Of a DNA stretch of 64,000 nucleotides, positions 1-6,604 are shown piece after piece; position 1 is the stretch's first letter, and every line of letters begins with the position of its first letter. The position numbers and the translations under genes are program-made. Below the pieces are notes generated by a model. The model saw only the letters and a list, made by a program, of their open reading frames with translations. It ran no database searches and was not told where the DNA came from. This DNA comes from Craterilacuibacter sp. RT1T (GTDB lineage: Bacteria > Pseudomonadota > Gammaproteobacteria > Burkholderiales > Chromobacteriaceae): NCBI RefSeq assembly GCF_023502145.1, contig NZ_JAMFLI010000001.1, positions 372,001 to 436,000 on the forward strand, written 5' to 3'.

Positions 1-154
1 TGCCGATGCGGGCAGCGCCATGGCGCAAAGCGCGGCCGCGAATCGCCAGATAGCGCCGGGCAATACCCTGGCGCAAATGAAACGGGAAGCGCGCCACCAT
101 CTCGCGCCCCCAGTCATCCAGCTTGTCCAGCAAGCTAGGCTTGGCTGCGCTCAT
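1..154 (-). CDS. Probable phage replication protein, N-terminal fragment (gpA-like)
   Basis: This is the first 51 codons of a leftward gene cut by the window edge. The start ATG (152-154) overlaps the TGA of the upstream gene (ATGA), so the two are translationally coupled. The visible part is basic and rich in Arg and aromatic residues (an RFPFHLRQGIARRYLAIRG stretch). That resembles the start of P2-type replication endonuclease gpA proteins, and gpA is the expected gene here. The assignment rests mostly on position: the rolling-circle nickase motifs would lie outside the window, so another early phage protein cannot be excluded. Confidence 0.4.
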   Translation of the reverse strand, partial: MSAAKPSLLDKLDDWGREMVARFPFHLRQGIARRYLAIRGRALRHGAARIG

Positions 155-429
155 CGCTGCCCTTCCAATGCGGTGCGCACAGCGACCATCTTCTTCAGCG
201 CCATATCAAACATCGCACCCTCTTCGGTGTGCGCCGCCCATGCGTCGACCGCCTTCACCGCCGGGCTGTCTTTGGCGGCGTTCGTGCACAAATCCAGCGC
301 CACATCCATGCCGGCGGCGGTGGCGATGGCATGCACCAGATTTTCCAGCGCCGTCATGTCCTGCGGGCGAGGCGGAGTGGGAATGGTGTTGAGCAGCGCA
401 TTCAGGCTGGAAAGGGTCAGGGTTGCCAT
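151..429 (-). CDS. Hypothetical early phage protein, 92 aa
   Basis: A small acidic, helix-rich protein starting MATLTLSSLNALLNTIP and ending MVAVRTALEGQR. No catalytic or DNA-binding motif is recognisable. It lies in a run of tightly spaced leftward early genes and overlaps the next gene by four bases (ATGA), so it is probably co-transcribed with the replication gene to its left. Function is unknown; the call as a gene rests on coupling, coding-like composition and position. Confidence 0.65.
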   Translation of the reverse strand: MATLTLSSLNALLNTIPTPPRPQDMTALENLVHAIATAAGMDVALDLCTNAAKDSPAVKAVDAWAAHTEEGAMFDMALKKMVAVRTALEGQR

Positions 430-438
430 GTTGTGTCC

Positions 439-840
439 TTATGCCGCAATGCGGCGGTCGGTGGATGGGGTAGCGGTGCGGCCGCCGGCGGCCAGCTTGG
501 CCAGCGCCAGGCTGTGATCGAATAGCGCGCCCTCGATGTCGCCGCTCAGGCGGGCGGTGTCCGCGATGGACGGGCGCTGCAGCGGCAATCCCTGCTGTGC
601 GATCAGGGTATTCACCAGCGCGCCCAGACTCTGGATGCCGGCCAGTGCGCTTTGCACTTGGCTGATCGCATCCAGTTGCGCCGGCGTCAGCACCTTGGCC
701 TGCAAAGCCGTGACAGTTTCCAGTGGCGGGCGGGTTTCGCTGATCGCGGCATGGCCGCTGGCGGCCCCGGCCCTGGCACCCAGAAACGCCAGCGCGTGGC
801 GGAAGTCCTGATAGGCGGCGGTGTCTTTGGCGGCCTGCAT
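439..840 (-). CDS. Hypothetical phage protein, 133 aa
   Basis: I place the start at the ATG at 838-840 (MQAAKDTAAYQDF...), preceded by a GGGGTGG ribosome-binding stretch and overlapping the stop of the small membrane protein upstream (TGATG). The same frame stays open farther upstream, but that part overlaps the other gene and looks non-coding. The protein is Ala/Leu-rich and helical (LTPAQLDAISQVQSALAGIQ) without a known motif. It lies in the early operon, nine bases before the next gene. Function unknown. Confidence 0.6.
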   Translation of the reverse strand: MQAAKDTAAYQDFRHALAFLGARAGAASGHAAISETRPPLETVTALQAKVLTPAQLDAISQVQSALAGIQSLGALVNTLIAQQGLPLQRPSIADTARLSGDIEGALFDHSLALAKLAAGGRTATPSTDRRIAA

Positions 841-1016
841 CACATCCACCCCAGCGACAGAAACAGATGCGGCAAGCCGCCCATAACCAGCGCCGCCAGC
901 AGCGCCAGCGGCAACTGGCGCGCAAACAGGCGCATCTGCGAAGGCTGGCGGGTGCGCCAGTTGGGCGAATAGCAGCAAGTGCCATTGCTGAATCGGGTTT
1001 TGGTCATTGTTTTCAT
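840..1016 (-). CDS. Small membrane protein, 58 aa
   Basis: A short leftward reading frame starting at the ATG at 1014-1016 after a GCGGAG ribosome-binding site. Residues about 30-55 form one hydrophobic segment (LPLALLAALVMGGLPHLFL), preceded by a basic, Arg-rich N-terminus, so an inner-membrane protein with a cytoplasmic N-terminus is likely. Its TGA overlaps the ATG of the next gene (TGATG). It is the second gene after ogr in this leftward run. Function unknown; small membrane proteins are common in this part of P2-like phages. Confidence 0.55.
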   Translation of the reverse strand: MKTMTKTRFSNGTCCYSPNWRTRQPSQMRLFARQLPLALLAALVMGGLPHLFLSLGWM

Positions 1017-1105
1017 GGTGCGCTCCGCTGTGTTTTCGTGGGTTTAGGCCAAGCCGTCCCCGCCATGCCGTCAAAACGGCATGCCATGGGTGGCGCTTGG
1101 GTGGG

Positions 1106-1360
1106 TTATTCCGGGATCGGCAGCGCTATCTGGCGCTTATCTACCGGCGGGAACTTGCGTGGCGACAGCTTGAGGCGGTATTCAAGCTTGCCCAGGCTGG
1201 CCGGCTTGGCGGTCCACACCGGATCGCCTTCCAGCGTGCGGAACTGTCCGCAGCACTGATCATTGGTGCAGCTGTAATAGCCCTCGCGCACTTCGCGGGA
1301 CAGCATGCGGCTGGAGCGCTTGCGGGCCACATGGCCACAAGCCGGACAAATAAAAGCCAT
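1106..1360 (-). CDS. ogr: Ogr/Delta-like zinc-finger activator of late phage genes
   Basis: An 84-aa protein whose N-terminus has the Ogr/Delta zinc finger: CPACG at residues 5-9, then a Cys pair inside YSCTNDQCCGQF at about 29-40. In P2 and P4 these proteins bind dyads upstream of late promoters and recruit RNA polymerase through its alpha subunit. Here it would switch on the D, FI, V, O and P operons. The start ATG (1358-1360) overlaps the TAA of the CII-like gene (TAATG), so both come from one leftward transcript. In P2 ogr follows D; here it sits in the early block. The C-terminal 40 residues are Pro/Lys-rich and less typical. Confidence 0.85.
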   Translation of the reverse strand: MAFICPACGHVARKRSSRMLSREVREGYYSCTNDQCCGQFRTLEGDPVWTAKPASLGKLEYRLKLSPRKFPPVDKRQIALPIPE

Positions 1361-1683
1361 TACTTCTGCCTCTGTTTTCTGCAGTCGCTTTGCTGGTCGC
1401 ACTGCGCGCACTCGGCACCCATGATCGACAGGGTGGTCAGTGCATCAATGTATTTTTTGTTGGCGATGGTGTAGCCGGCGGCCTTGAGCAAGGCCTCCAG
1501 CTTGGTGATGGTGACGCCCTGCTGCCCTGACATAAAACGCGACACCTGGCTATCGTCCCAGCCCACCGCCTCGGCAATATCGCCGCGCTCGCGGCTGGTG
1601 AGCGCAGCGCGCAGCGCCTGCTCAACGCGCCCCTGTATGGCTGAACCTGCTGCTGCCGTGCTACTGTTTTGGTTTTTGTGCAT
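1360..1683 (-). CDS. CII-like phage transcriptional regulator
   Basis: A 107-aa helix-turn-helix protein. The central part (AEAVGWDDSQVSRFMSGQQG) has the helix-turn-helix layout of lambda CII-type regulators, followed by a helical segment KLEALLKAAGYTI and a Cys-containing tail (CAQCDQQSDC). CII-like proteins of P2-group phages help set the lysis/lysogeny balance by activating early transcription. It starts the leftward early run (CII - ogr - small genes - replication) and diverges from a small rightward gene at 1699. The CXXC-like tail is unusual and might bind metal; that is a guess. Confidence 0.75.
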   Translation of the reverse strand: MHKNQNSSTAAAGSAIQGRVEQALRAALTSRERGDIAEAVGWDDSQVSRFMSGQQGVTITKLEALLKAAGYTIANKKYIDALTTLSIMGAECAQCDQQSDCRKQRQK

Positions 1684-1698
1684 GACTCTGGAGCCTCA

Positions 1699-1980
1699 AT
1701 GCTAAGCAAAACACTGACAGGTGTGACTGTCCCCGACTACGACGAATCCATTACCAAGATGCTCAATGCCAAAGGCTTTGAAGGTGGCGGCCGCATGGTG
1801 ATTGCGATTGAAAACCACGAAGGTCAGGTTTATCGCATCATCAGGCCCGAAGGCATGGGCGGCTACTTCAACTGTGTTTACGCCCTGCTCGACATGGGGC
1901 TGATTGACCTCATCGGGCCAAACAAACCCGCCTCACGCGAAGGCTACGACAACCGCTTCACCTTCAACCGGCCTGAATAA
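1699..1980 (+). CDS. Hypothetical phage protein, 93 aa
   Basis: The start ATG at 1699 is preceded by GGAGCC six bases upstream; a longer in-frame extension would run into the divergent CII-like gene. The product begins MLSKTLTGVTVPDYDESI and is a compact alpha/beta protein with no motif I recognise. Its 3' end overlaps a convergent leftward gene by 48 bases. It faces away from the early operon and may belong to the lysogeny module. Function unknown. Confidence 0.6.
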   Translation: MLSKTLTGVTVPDYDESITKMLNAKGFEGGGRMVIAIENHEGQVYRIIRPEGMGGYFNCVYALLDMGLIDLIGPNKPASREGYDNRFTFNRPE

Positions 1981-2157
1981 GCCGAGATCACTGGCCTTTA
2001 GCTCTGCCACCGCCGCCGCGAGTTCCTGCTCGTTGCGGCTTTTTAACAGGTACTTCAAGGCGTAGGCGTGGATGCCGGTCACGCTGTAAACCTTGGCCAG
2101 ATACTTGGCCAGATAGCCGCTGCGTGATGGGTGGCGCTGCTCGATGGCTTGCTGCAT
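1933..2157 (-). CDS. Hypothetical phage protein, 74 aa
   Basis: A basic, helical leftward protein. I chose the ATG at 2155-2157 (MQQAIEQRHPSRSGYLAKYL) over an upstream TTG. It overlaps the convergent gene at its 3' end. The stretch YLAKYLAKVYSVTGIHAYALKYLLKS suggests a helix bundle; no family is recognised. It lies just downstream of the ribbon-helix-helix gene and is probably co-transcribed with it. Confidence 0.5.
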   Translation of the reverse strand: MQQAIEQRHPSRSGYLAKYLAKVYSVTGIHAYALKYLLKSRNEQELAAAVAELKASDLGLFRPVEGEAVVVAFA

Positions 2158-2212
2158 GGTCTTGCTCGCTTTCTCAATGACAAACAAATTGCGCTGCGTG
2201 GGAAACCCGCTG

Positions 2213-2449
2213 CTATTGGGTAATCTGATCTTGAGGGGGGGGGATTTTGGCGGCCACGCTGGCGCGGTGGGCGATGCAGGCGCGGCGGATCAACAGGCGC
2301 ACCAGCGACGACACGCTGCGGTCTTCCAGTTCGGCCACTTCGCGGATGGTGACGTAGTCTTCCGGCGTGAGGCGCAGCGACACGGCGGTTTCGATCTTGG
2401 CGGGGCTTGGTGTACCCGTTTCCGGGTGTTTGCGGTATTCTCTACTCAT
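2213..2449 (-). CDS. Ribbon-helix-helix (CopG/Arc-like) protein
   Basis: A 78-aa protein with a beta strand (KIETAVSLRLT) followed by two helices (PEDYVTIREVAELEDRS and SVSSLVRLLIRRACIAH), the layout of RHH DNA-binding proteins. It is transcribed divergently from the XRE repressor at 2536, across an 86-bp gap with operator-like half-sites. That is the usual place for a Cox/Apl-like counter-repressor, so it may regulate the lysogeny switch. The 3' part carries a run of nine G on the plus strand (2235-2243) coding Pro-Pro-Pro; slippage there would change the last residues. Confidence 0.7.
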   Translation of the reverse strand: MSREYRKHPETGTPSPAKIETAVSLRLTPEDYVTIREVAELEDRSVSSLVRLLIRRACIAHRASVAAKIPPPQDQITQ

Positions 2450-2535
2450 TTTTGTTTGTCCCGTTTGAGTTTTCCGGCTCTATGGGATGGCACTTTATCC
2501 CTTATTCGGGATTATATCAATAGGCTTTCTCGAAA
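2450..2535. promoter_or_regulatory. Lysogeny switch region with operator-like inverted repeat
   Basis: The gap between divergent RHH and XRE genes contains a perfect inverted repeat ATCCC-N6-GGGAT (2497-2512), a further GGGAT half-site at 2484-2488, and a third overlapping the repressor start codon (2538-2542). An AT-rich TTATAT box at 2512-2517 could be the -10 of the rightward promoter. I infer that the XRE or RHH protein binds these sites to control both promoters. Confidence 0.5.
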
Positions 2536-2862
2536 ATGGGATTTCAAGATCGGCTTACAAGTGAGCGCCACCGTCTTGGCTTGAGCCAAAAACAGGCCGC
2601 TGAAGTCGCCTCAGCAGGGCTTAGCACATACCACGCGTGGGAGAGGTATGACCGCGTTCCGGATGCTGTCGCACTGGCAAAGTTATACGCTGCCGGCTTT
2701 GACGTGCTGTACATCGTCACCGGCGTGCGCAACGAGACGACGCTTTCCAACGAGCAAGCGCAAGTGCTTGCACAAATGGCAACCATGGATGCGCGCGGGG
2801 TGGCGATCCTAATGAATACATCGCAGTCGATAGCCGATACCAACCCGCAGAAGGCGGGTTAA
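2536..2862 (+). CDS. XRE-family phage repressor-like regulator
   Basis: A 108-aa protein with an N-terminal helix-turn-helix at about residues 5-60 (LSQKQAAEVASAGLSTYHAWE, then PDAVALAKLYAAGFDVLYIV), typical of small P2-type C/immunity repressors. It has no peptidase domain, so it would not be cleaved by RecA. It diverges from the RHH gene and probably autoregulates through the GGGAT sites overlapping its start. Its last 16 residues (MNTSQSIADTNPQKAG) recur as a free-standing mini-ORF after the next gene. A second, similar repressor lies at 5316. Confidence 0.8.
   Translation: MGFQDRLTSERHRLGLSQKQAAEVASAGLSTYHAWERYDRVPDAVALAKLYAAGFDVLYIVTGVRNETTLSNEQAQVLAQMATMDARGVAILMNTSQSIADTNPQKAG
2812..2862 (+). 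repeat. 51-nt direct repeat, copy 1 (3' end of repressor)
   Basis: Matches 4217-4267 at 45 of 51 positions. Both copies begin at an ATG, end at a TAA and stay in frame. Four of the five changed codons are synonymous. The copies bracket the membrane-TerB-WYL-BRCT gene. Confidence 0.85.
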
Positions 2863-2918
2863 GTCGCGTCCCGGCCGCGACTGGCGGCCGCTGATTTCTT
2901 GTTTGTAAAGGGGTTGTC

Positions 2919-4217
2919 GTGTCCGATCTTTCCGTACTGGTGCTGCTGGCTGTCTGGCTGGCTTGTCCGATCCTGATCTGGCGGGCGGTGTGTCGCTGTG
3001 ATGTTGCCCAGAAATACGGCATCTTCACCCGGCATGTTTCCGGCGCGCTGTCTGGTGGCGTGGCGCTACTCCCTGTCGTGGTAGTGACCAGTCTGCTCGC
3101 TGGCAGCGGCTGGCTCTATCCGGTGTCTTGTGGCTGCTTGGCCGCATGCTGGTATCTTGCCCGGCGCATTGCCGCGCCCGATCCGGTTGCCGAGCCGGCA
3201 AAGCCAGCGCCTGCATCGTCTGCCCTAGCCGGCCGGCCTGCAGGACGCTCCGCCTCTTCGCCAGTGCCTCTGGCGCCCATTGAGTGCGCGCCGCCTGCTG
3301 TAGCGCCCGACAAGCCTCATGTGCCCGCGCCCAATCCAGATGCTGTTTCCGAGGCGCAGTTTATTGTCCGCTGCGAAGCGGTAGCGGCCGATGGCTGGAT
3401 AGACGATGGCGAGGCTTTCCAGTTGCAAGATCTGCTGCGCGCCAGCCCGTGGCTGCTGAGCAACCCGCGCATCGGCCAGCTCTCCCGCTTGCTGGAGGAG
3501 TCGCTACAGGATGGCGAGATCGACCCCATCGAGAGCGTTGACCTGATCGCACTGATCGAGTCGATCGGCGGCAATGTGCCGGCGGGAACGTTCAGCGACT
3601 GGGAGCCGGTGGGCCGCCCGAAGCGCACCCGCTCAACATGGCGCACGATCGAAGGCAGCAAGCTGGATGTGATCAATTTTGCCTACCTGAATGCCAAGGG
3701 CGAAACCAGTGACCGCAGAATGGTGGTGCGCATGATTGATGGCGAGCGCTTTGCCGGTCGCTGCCTGCTGCGCAATGCGCATCGCACCTTTCGCCTGGAT
3801 AGGGTGCAGGGCGTGGTGACCTCAGAACTGACCGGCGAGGTGGCTGACGCCATGGGCTGGGCGGATGGCATCGTTGAGGCCCATGCGCAGGCTGAAATGG
3901 CGCGCAGCAAGGCGGCGGCCAGCATTGGTAATGTGACTGATTTTTCCTCGGCATCTATGAGCGTTTCCGAACTCAAAGCCGTTGGCGCGCTGGAGATTGC
4001 CTTTACCGGCTTTGCCTCGGCCAAGCGCGAATCGCTCGAAGACATGGCGGCCGGGTCTTACTTTATCGTGCGCAAAAATGTCACCAAAAACCTAAACCTG
4101 CTGTGTGCCGGCCCGCGTGCTGGCGCCAGCAAGCTTGAGAAGGCGCAGGCGATGGGGGCTTCCATCCTTGACGAAGATGATTTCCTGCTGATGGTAAAAG
4201 AGGCAGCCGACGCCTGA
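2919..4217 (+). CDS. Membrane-anchored TerB-like / WYL-like / BRCT fusion protein
   Basis: A 432-aa protein with, in order: two hydrophobic segments (about 5-20 and 45-80); a Pro/Ala-rich linker (about 90-140); a TerB-like helical domain (about 145-215, with VAADGWIDDGEAF and LQDGEIDPIES acidic repeats); a WYL-like beta module (about 245-300, INF/VINFAYLNAKGE and CLLRNAHRTFRLDRV); and a C-terminal BRCT domain (about 355-430, GALEIAFTGFASAKRE, SKLEKAQAMGASILDEDDF) like that of NAD-dependent DNA ligase. WYL modules sense nucleic-acid or nucleotide ligands and BRCT binds DNA ends or phosphopeptides. A membrane-tied sensor in a prophage cargo position is plausible, but the function is unknown. 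It is flanked by 51-nt repeats. Confidence 0.7.
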   Translation: MSDLSVLVLLAVWLACPILIWRAVCRCDVAQKYGIFTRHVSGALSGGVALLPVVVVTSLLAGSGWLYPVSCGCLAACWYLARRIAAPDPVAEPAKPAPASSALAGRPAGRSASSPVPLAPIECAPPAVAPDKPHVPAPNPDAVSEAQFIVRCEAVAADGWIDDGEAFQLQDLLRASPWLLSNPRIGQLSRLLEESLQDGEIDPIESVDLIALIESIGGNVPAGTFSDWEPVGRPKRTRSTWRTIEGSKLDVINFAYLNAKGETSDRRMVVRMIDGERFAGRCLLRNAHRTFRLDRVQGVVTSELTGEVADAMGWADGIVEAHAQAEMARSKAAASIGNVTDFSSASMSVSELKAVGALEIAFTGFASAKRESLEDMAAGSYFIVRKNVTKNLNLLCAGPRAGASKLEKAQAMGASILDEDDFLLMVKEAADA

Positions 4218-4267
4218 TGAATACATCGCAGTCGATAACAGACACCAACCCGCAGAAAGCTGGCTAA
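4217..4267 (+). CDS. 16-aa mini-ORF, duplicate of the repressor tail
   Basis: The ATG at 4217 overlaps the TGA of the preceding gene (TGATG), so re-initiation is possible. The peptide MNTSQSITDTNPQKAG matches the last 16 residues of the repressor at 2536 except for one Ala-to-Thr change. The silent changes (GAT/GAC, AAG/AAA, GCG/GCT, GGT/GGC) suggest the peptide sequence, not just the DNA, has been kept. It could equally be a scar of an insertion or duplication. Confidence 0.4.
   Translation: MNTSQSITDTNPQKAG
4217..4267 (+). repeat. 51-nt direct repeat, copy 2
   Basis: Matches 2812-2862 at 45 of 51 positions; see the first copy. Lies directly after the TerB-WYL-BRCT fusion gene and overlaps its stop codon. 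Confidence 0.85.
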
Positions 4268-4343
4268 ACCGGTCGCTTTTCTGAGCTGGCAATGTATAAC
4301 AGGTTAAAACTAAACCCTGTTTTTATCTGGCGAGGCCAAAGTC

Positions 4344-4541
4344 ATGAACACTACATTTTTTTCCAGCCTGAAGAAGCTGGCCGAAGCAAGCGAAAAGGCA
4401 GATGCCCTGCTGACGCAAGGCGCTAAAGAAGTGTTCGACGTTCTTGAGGCGAGAACACGCGCGCATGAAGCAGAGCGCGAAAATATCAAAGGAAACCATG
4501 CACGTGGCGCAAGACTTTCAAAGCATCGATTCACTCTATGA
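4344..4541 (+). CDS. Hypothetical small helical protein, 65 aa
   Basis: Starts MNTTFFSSLKKLAEASEKADALL after a GCGAGG ribosome-binding stretch. Strongly helical, possibly coiled coil (residues 8-50, KLAEASEKADALLTQGAKEV). It overlaps the start of the following gene by 44 bases in another frame, so translation of the two may be linked. No family recognised. Confidence 0.5.
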   Translation: MNTTFFSSLKKLAEASEKADALLTQGAKEVFDVLEARTRAHEAERENIKGNHARGARLSKHRFTL

Positions 4542-5313
4542 TTTTCTCTACCTAGATCGCAGCAGACTGTCTGCCTTTATGGCGCAGGTCTTTGACGACG
4601 GGGTACTTACATCCGTCAAGAAAACCGAGCAAACCGCCGACGGCATCCATAACGGCGTCGAGGCCGGCATTCCCAAGCTACTCAAGGGGGCCAGTAGTGC
4701 CCAGTCTACGAATACCACCAGTCAAGAGATGCAGTTCGACTCTTCATGGACGCTCCCTTTGAATGTGCTGGATGGCCTCGACCAGTATGGTTTTATCCGT
4801 CGCGGCCTTGCTGACACCCGTATCGGCCAGCTTCGCCTGACGTGCGGCAGGGTATCGGTGTTGGATATCAAGCTGCTGCAGAACATGTGGACCCCGTTGC
4901 TCGATTTTTTTGTCCGGCAAGAGGCAGCAGGAAAGAGCGCCAAACAGATAGGTGCTTTGAAAGCTGAATACAAGTCCATTGGCGCTCTGATCGAGAAATT
5001 GCCGCAATCGGTGCAGATGTATCTTACCGATCATGATGGCGATCAAGTATGGATGACGCTGAACAGTGAATTCATGGTAATCAACCCAGATGATTTGGCA
5101 CTCAAGCATGGCGGCCATATTTCTGGCGACTGGCATGTTCTTGGCTGCGTTGATGCGCTTCCTGAAGATGATTCGCCTCCACCTGATATCGGGTCAGCGC
5201 TGGCCTCTTCCATGGCTGAAATGCTCAATGCCGTCCGTCTTGCTGCCGGCCGCCCATTCAATCATTACGGCATGACGCCAATCCTGATCTTCAGACAGAT
5301 AGAAAAGGGCTGA
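4498..5313 (+). CDS. Possible DUF6414-like protein of unknown function
   Basis: A 271-aa protein. I chose the ATG at 4498 because AAAGGA lies seven bases upstream. The N-terminus SLYDFLYLDRSRLSAFMAQVFDDG, followed by a variable Ser/Thr-rich segment, resembles DUF6414 proteins, which open with a similar YLDxxRLSSFxAQ phrase. The C-terminal half (about 150-270) is mixed alpha/beta and ends in a conserved-looking TPILIFRQI strand. No catalytic motif is evident. It lies three bases before a second XRE regulator in a cargo-like position, so a lysogenic-conversion or exclusion role is possible but unproved. Confidence 0.5.
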   Translation: MHVAQDFQSIDSLYDFLYLDRSRLSAFMAQVFDDGVLTSVKKTEQTADGIHNGVEAGIPKLLKGASSAQSTNTTSQEMQFDSSWTLPLNVLDGLDQYGFIRRGLADTRIGQLRLTCGRVSVLDIKLLQNMWTPLLDFFVRQEAAGKSAKQIGALKAEYKSIGALIEKLPQSVQMYLTDHDGDQVWMTLNSEFMVINPDDLALKHGGHISGDWHVLGCVDALPEDDSPPPDIGSALASSMAEMLNAVRLAAGRPFNHYGMTPILIFRQIEKG

Positions 5314-5315
5314 CA

Positions 5316-5627
5316 ATGAATCTACATCACCGCCTGCAATCCGAACGCGCCCGTCTTGGCTTGGGGCAGATGAGCGCGGCCCGTCTGGCCGGCGTGTCGG
5401 CCTCGACTTACGCGGCGTGGGAGGCAGGCACACGGGCCGCCAATACTAATGCCTTGCTGGCGCTGGGTGATGCCGGTTTTGATGTCGGCTTTGTATTGGG
5501 CAGCGCGCACGCCATGCCGGCGTTATCGCCCGAGCTTGCCGAGGTGGTGGCCTTGTGGGGCCGGCTGGATGAGCGCACGCGGCGTATGCTGCTGGCCGCC
5601 ATGCGCGAGGCCGACCCATGCGCCTGA
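5316..5627 (+). CDS. XRE-family regulator, paralogue of the 2536 repressor
   Basis: A 103-aa helix-turn-helix protein (LGQMSAARLAGVSASTYAAWE, NTNALLALGDAGFDVGFVLG) with the same layout as the protein at 2536, including the LxxERxRLGL opening and the GFDVxxVxG segment after the helix-turn-helix. It starts two bases after the stop of the preceding gene and may regulate that gene or act as a second immunity repressor. Carrying two related repressors suggests capture of a module from another phage. Confidence 0.75.
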   Translation: MNLHHRLQSERARLGLGQMSAARLAGVSASTYAAWEAGTRAANTNALLALGDAGFDVGFVLGSAHAMPALSPELAEVVALWGRLDERTRRMLLAAMREADPCA

Positions 5628-5728
5628 GCCCCAGCACCGCCCGCTTGCTGGCCGGCCCCCGCGCCCGATCCGGCCGGCGCGACACGATGACGCGGCGCTA
5701 CCTGCCCGCCCCGACCAAACCGCGCTAG
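5618..5728 (+). CDS. Possible basic micro-protein, 36 aa
   Basis: An ATG at 5618 overlapping the end of the XRE gene in another frame, with CGAGG seven bases upstream, opens a 36-codon frame ending at 5728. The product is very Arg-rich (LLAGPRARSGRRDTMTRR). Its 3' end touches the convergent gene at 5725. There is no other support for expression. Confidence 0.25.
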   Translation: MRLSPSTARLLAGPRARSGRRDTMTRRYLPAPTKPR

Positions 5729-6009
5729 CGGCGGGCGCACGGGCATAGCTGATAGCGGCGGGCTTTTTCCATCACCACTTCATCCGCGCTCCATAATGCC
5801 GATGCTAACGCCGCTGCCCATGCCTTCGGGTCTGCGGCGGCCTCTGGCAGCATCTGCTCCAGCAGGCGGGTGGTGGTGCCGGTATCGTGACGGTCGGAAA
5901 GCGAATTTTTGATGATGTAATCGACGTGACTTTGTATTTCTTGCACGCGCTGCTGCTCACGTTGCCTCTGCTCCCACACTTGCTGTTTTTCCTGTTGCTC
6001 TGGTGTCAT
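5725..6009 (-). CDS. Hypothetical phage protein, 94 aa
   Basis: Starts MTPEQQEKQQVWEQRQREQQ; the first 35 residues are a Gln/Glu/Arg-rich helix likely to form a coiled coil. It continues with a helical segment (TTTRLLEQMLPEAAADPKAWAAALASAL) and ends CPCARR. It is leftward and convergent with the XRE gene. Function unknown. Confidence 0.55.
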   Translation of the reverse strand: MTPEQQEKQQVWEQRQREQQRVQEIQSHVDYIIKNSLSDRHDTGTTTRLLEQMLPEAAADPKAWAAALASALWSADEVVMEKARRYQLCPCARR

Positions 6010-6144
6010 TGTGAACCCTTCTAATATCCAGCGTTTTGACGAATTGACCGGCCAGATCCTTGGCCGGCTGTCGGCTGGCGCTCAGTTTCTCACGCGCTAA
6101 GGGTGGGGCGGCTGGCGGGCTGGTTGTGGCAGGGCGCCACAATA

Positions 6145-6171
6145 GAAAACCACCCTTGCGGGCGGTGGTTT
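6145..6171 (-). terminator. Rho-independent terminator of the toxin-antitoxin operon
   Basis: On the minus strand an AAACCACC/GGTGGTTT stem is followed by TTTTCTATT, 32 bases after the end of the HicB-like gene. No gene of more than a few codons is evident in 6010-6202 apart from a 29-codon GTG frame that I did not accept. Confidence 0.6.
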
Positions 6172-6202
6172 GATCGGTGCTTTGCTGGGTGTGCCGGCAC
6201 GG

Positions 6203-6604
6203 TCAATCTTGGTATTGACTCATGTCAATCTCAACAGTTTTCCAGATAAAGCCTGCGTATTCTGGGCTAGCAGCGTGCGATTGCATGCTGTTGGCCGCCG
6301 GAACTTTCATCCCTTCTTCTGCCATCCCTTGCAAATGCAGGCCTATGGCCTCTTTTGCGTTGCGAAGCGCCTCATTCAGTGTGTCGCCCGCCGAAAAACA
6401 TCCCGGAATATCCGGCACGATCACGCCGAATGCGTGGGCTTCGTCGCCGGGCTCGATTGCGATTGGAAACAGCATTTTTGCATCCCGCTTTTTCAGCAGG
6501 CTGGCTGGCAGCACTTCGGCGGCGGGTTTCATGTTCGCCATGTCTTGCGTTCCCAGTTCTCGGACTTCGCCGTCTTCACGGGTGAGCGGCTCAGATTTTT
6601 TCAT
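6203..6604 (-). CDS. HicB-family antitoxin with an N-terminal extension
   Basis: A 133-aa protein. Residues about 44-115 (MLFPIAIEPGDEAHAFGVIV, PDIPGCFSAGDTLNEALRNAKEAI) are the HicB RNase-H-like antitoxin domain. The first 40 residues (LGTQDMANMKPAAEVLPASL) resemble the start of BrnA-type antitoxins, so the gene looks like a fusion. The start at 6604 is supported by an ATGA overlap with the upstream antitoxin. No HicA toxin (about 60-80 aa with a dsRBD-like fold) is visible nearby, so this is an orphan antitoxin or serves the HigB-like toxin upstream. Confidence 0.75.
   Translation of the reverse strand: MKKSEPLTREDGEVRELGTQDMANMKPAAEVLPASLLKKRDAKMLFPIAIEPGDEAHAFGVIVPDIPGCFSAGDTLNEALRNAKEAIGLHLQGMAEEGMKVPAANSMQSHAASPEYAGFIWKTVEIDMSQYQD

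Noticed and set aside
206..985. Long leftward frame, Arg/Cys/Trp-rich
   Set aside because: It overlaps three better supported, coupled genes and has out-of-frame composition typical of GC-rich shadow frames. Only the short frame 840-1016 was accepted in its 5' part.
6011..6100. Rightward GTG frame of 29 codons
   Set aside because: No ribosome site, and the start is one base from the divergent gene's start codon. Too little support.
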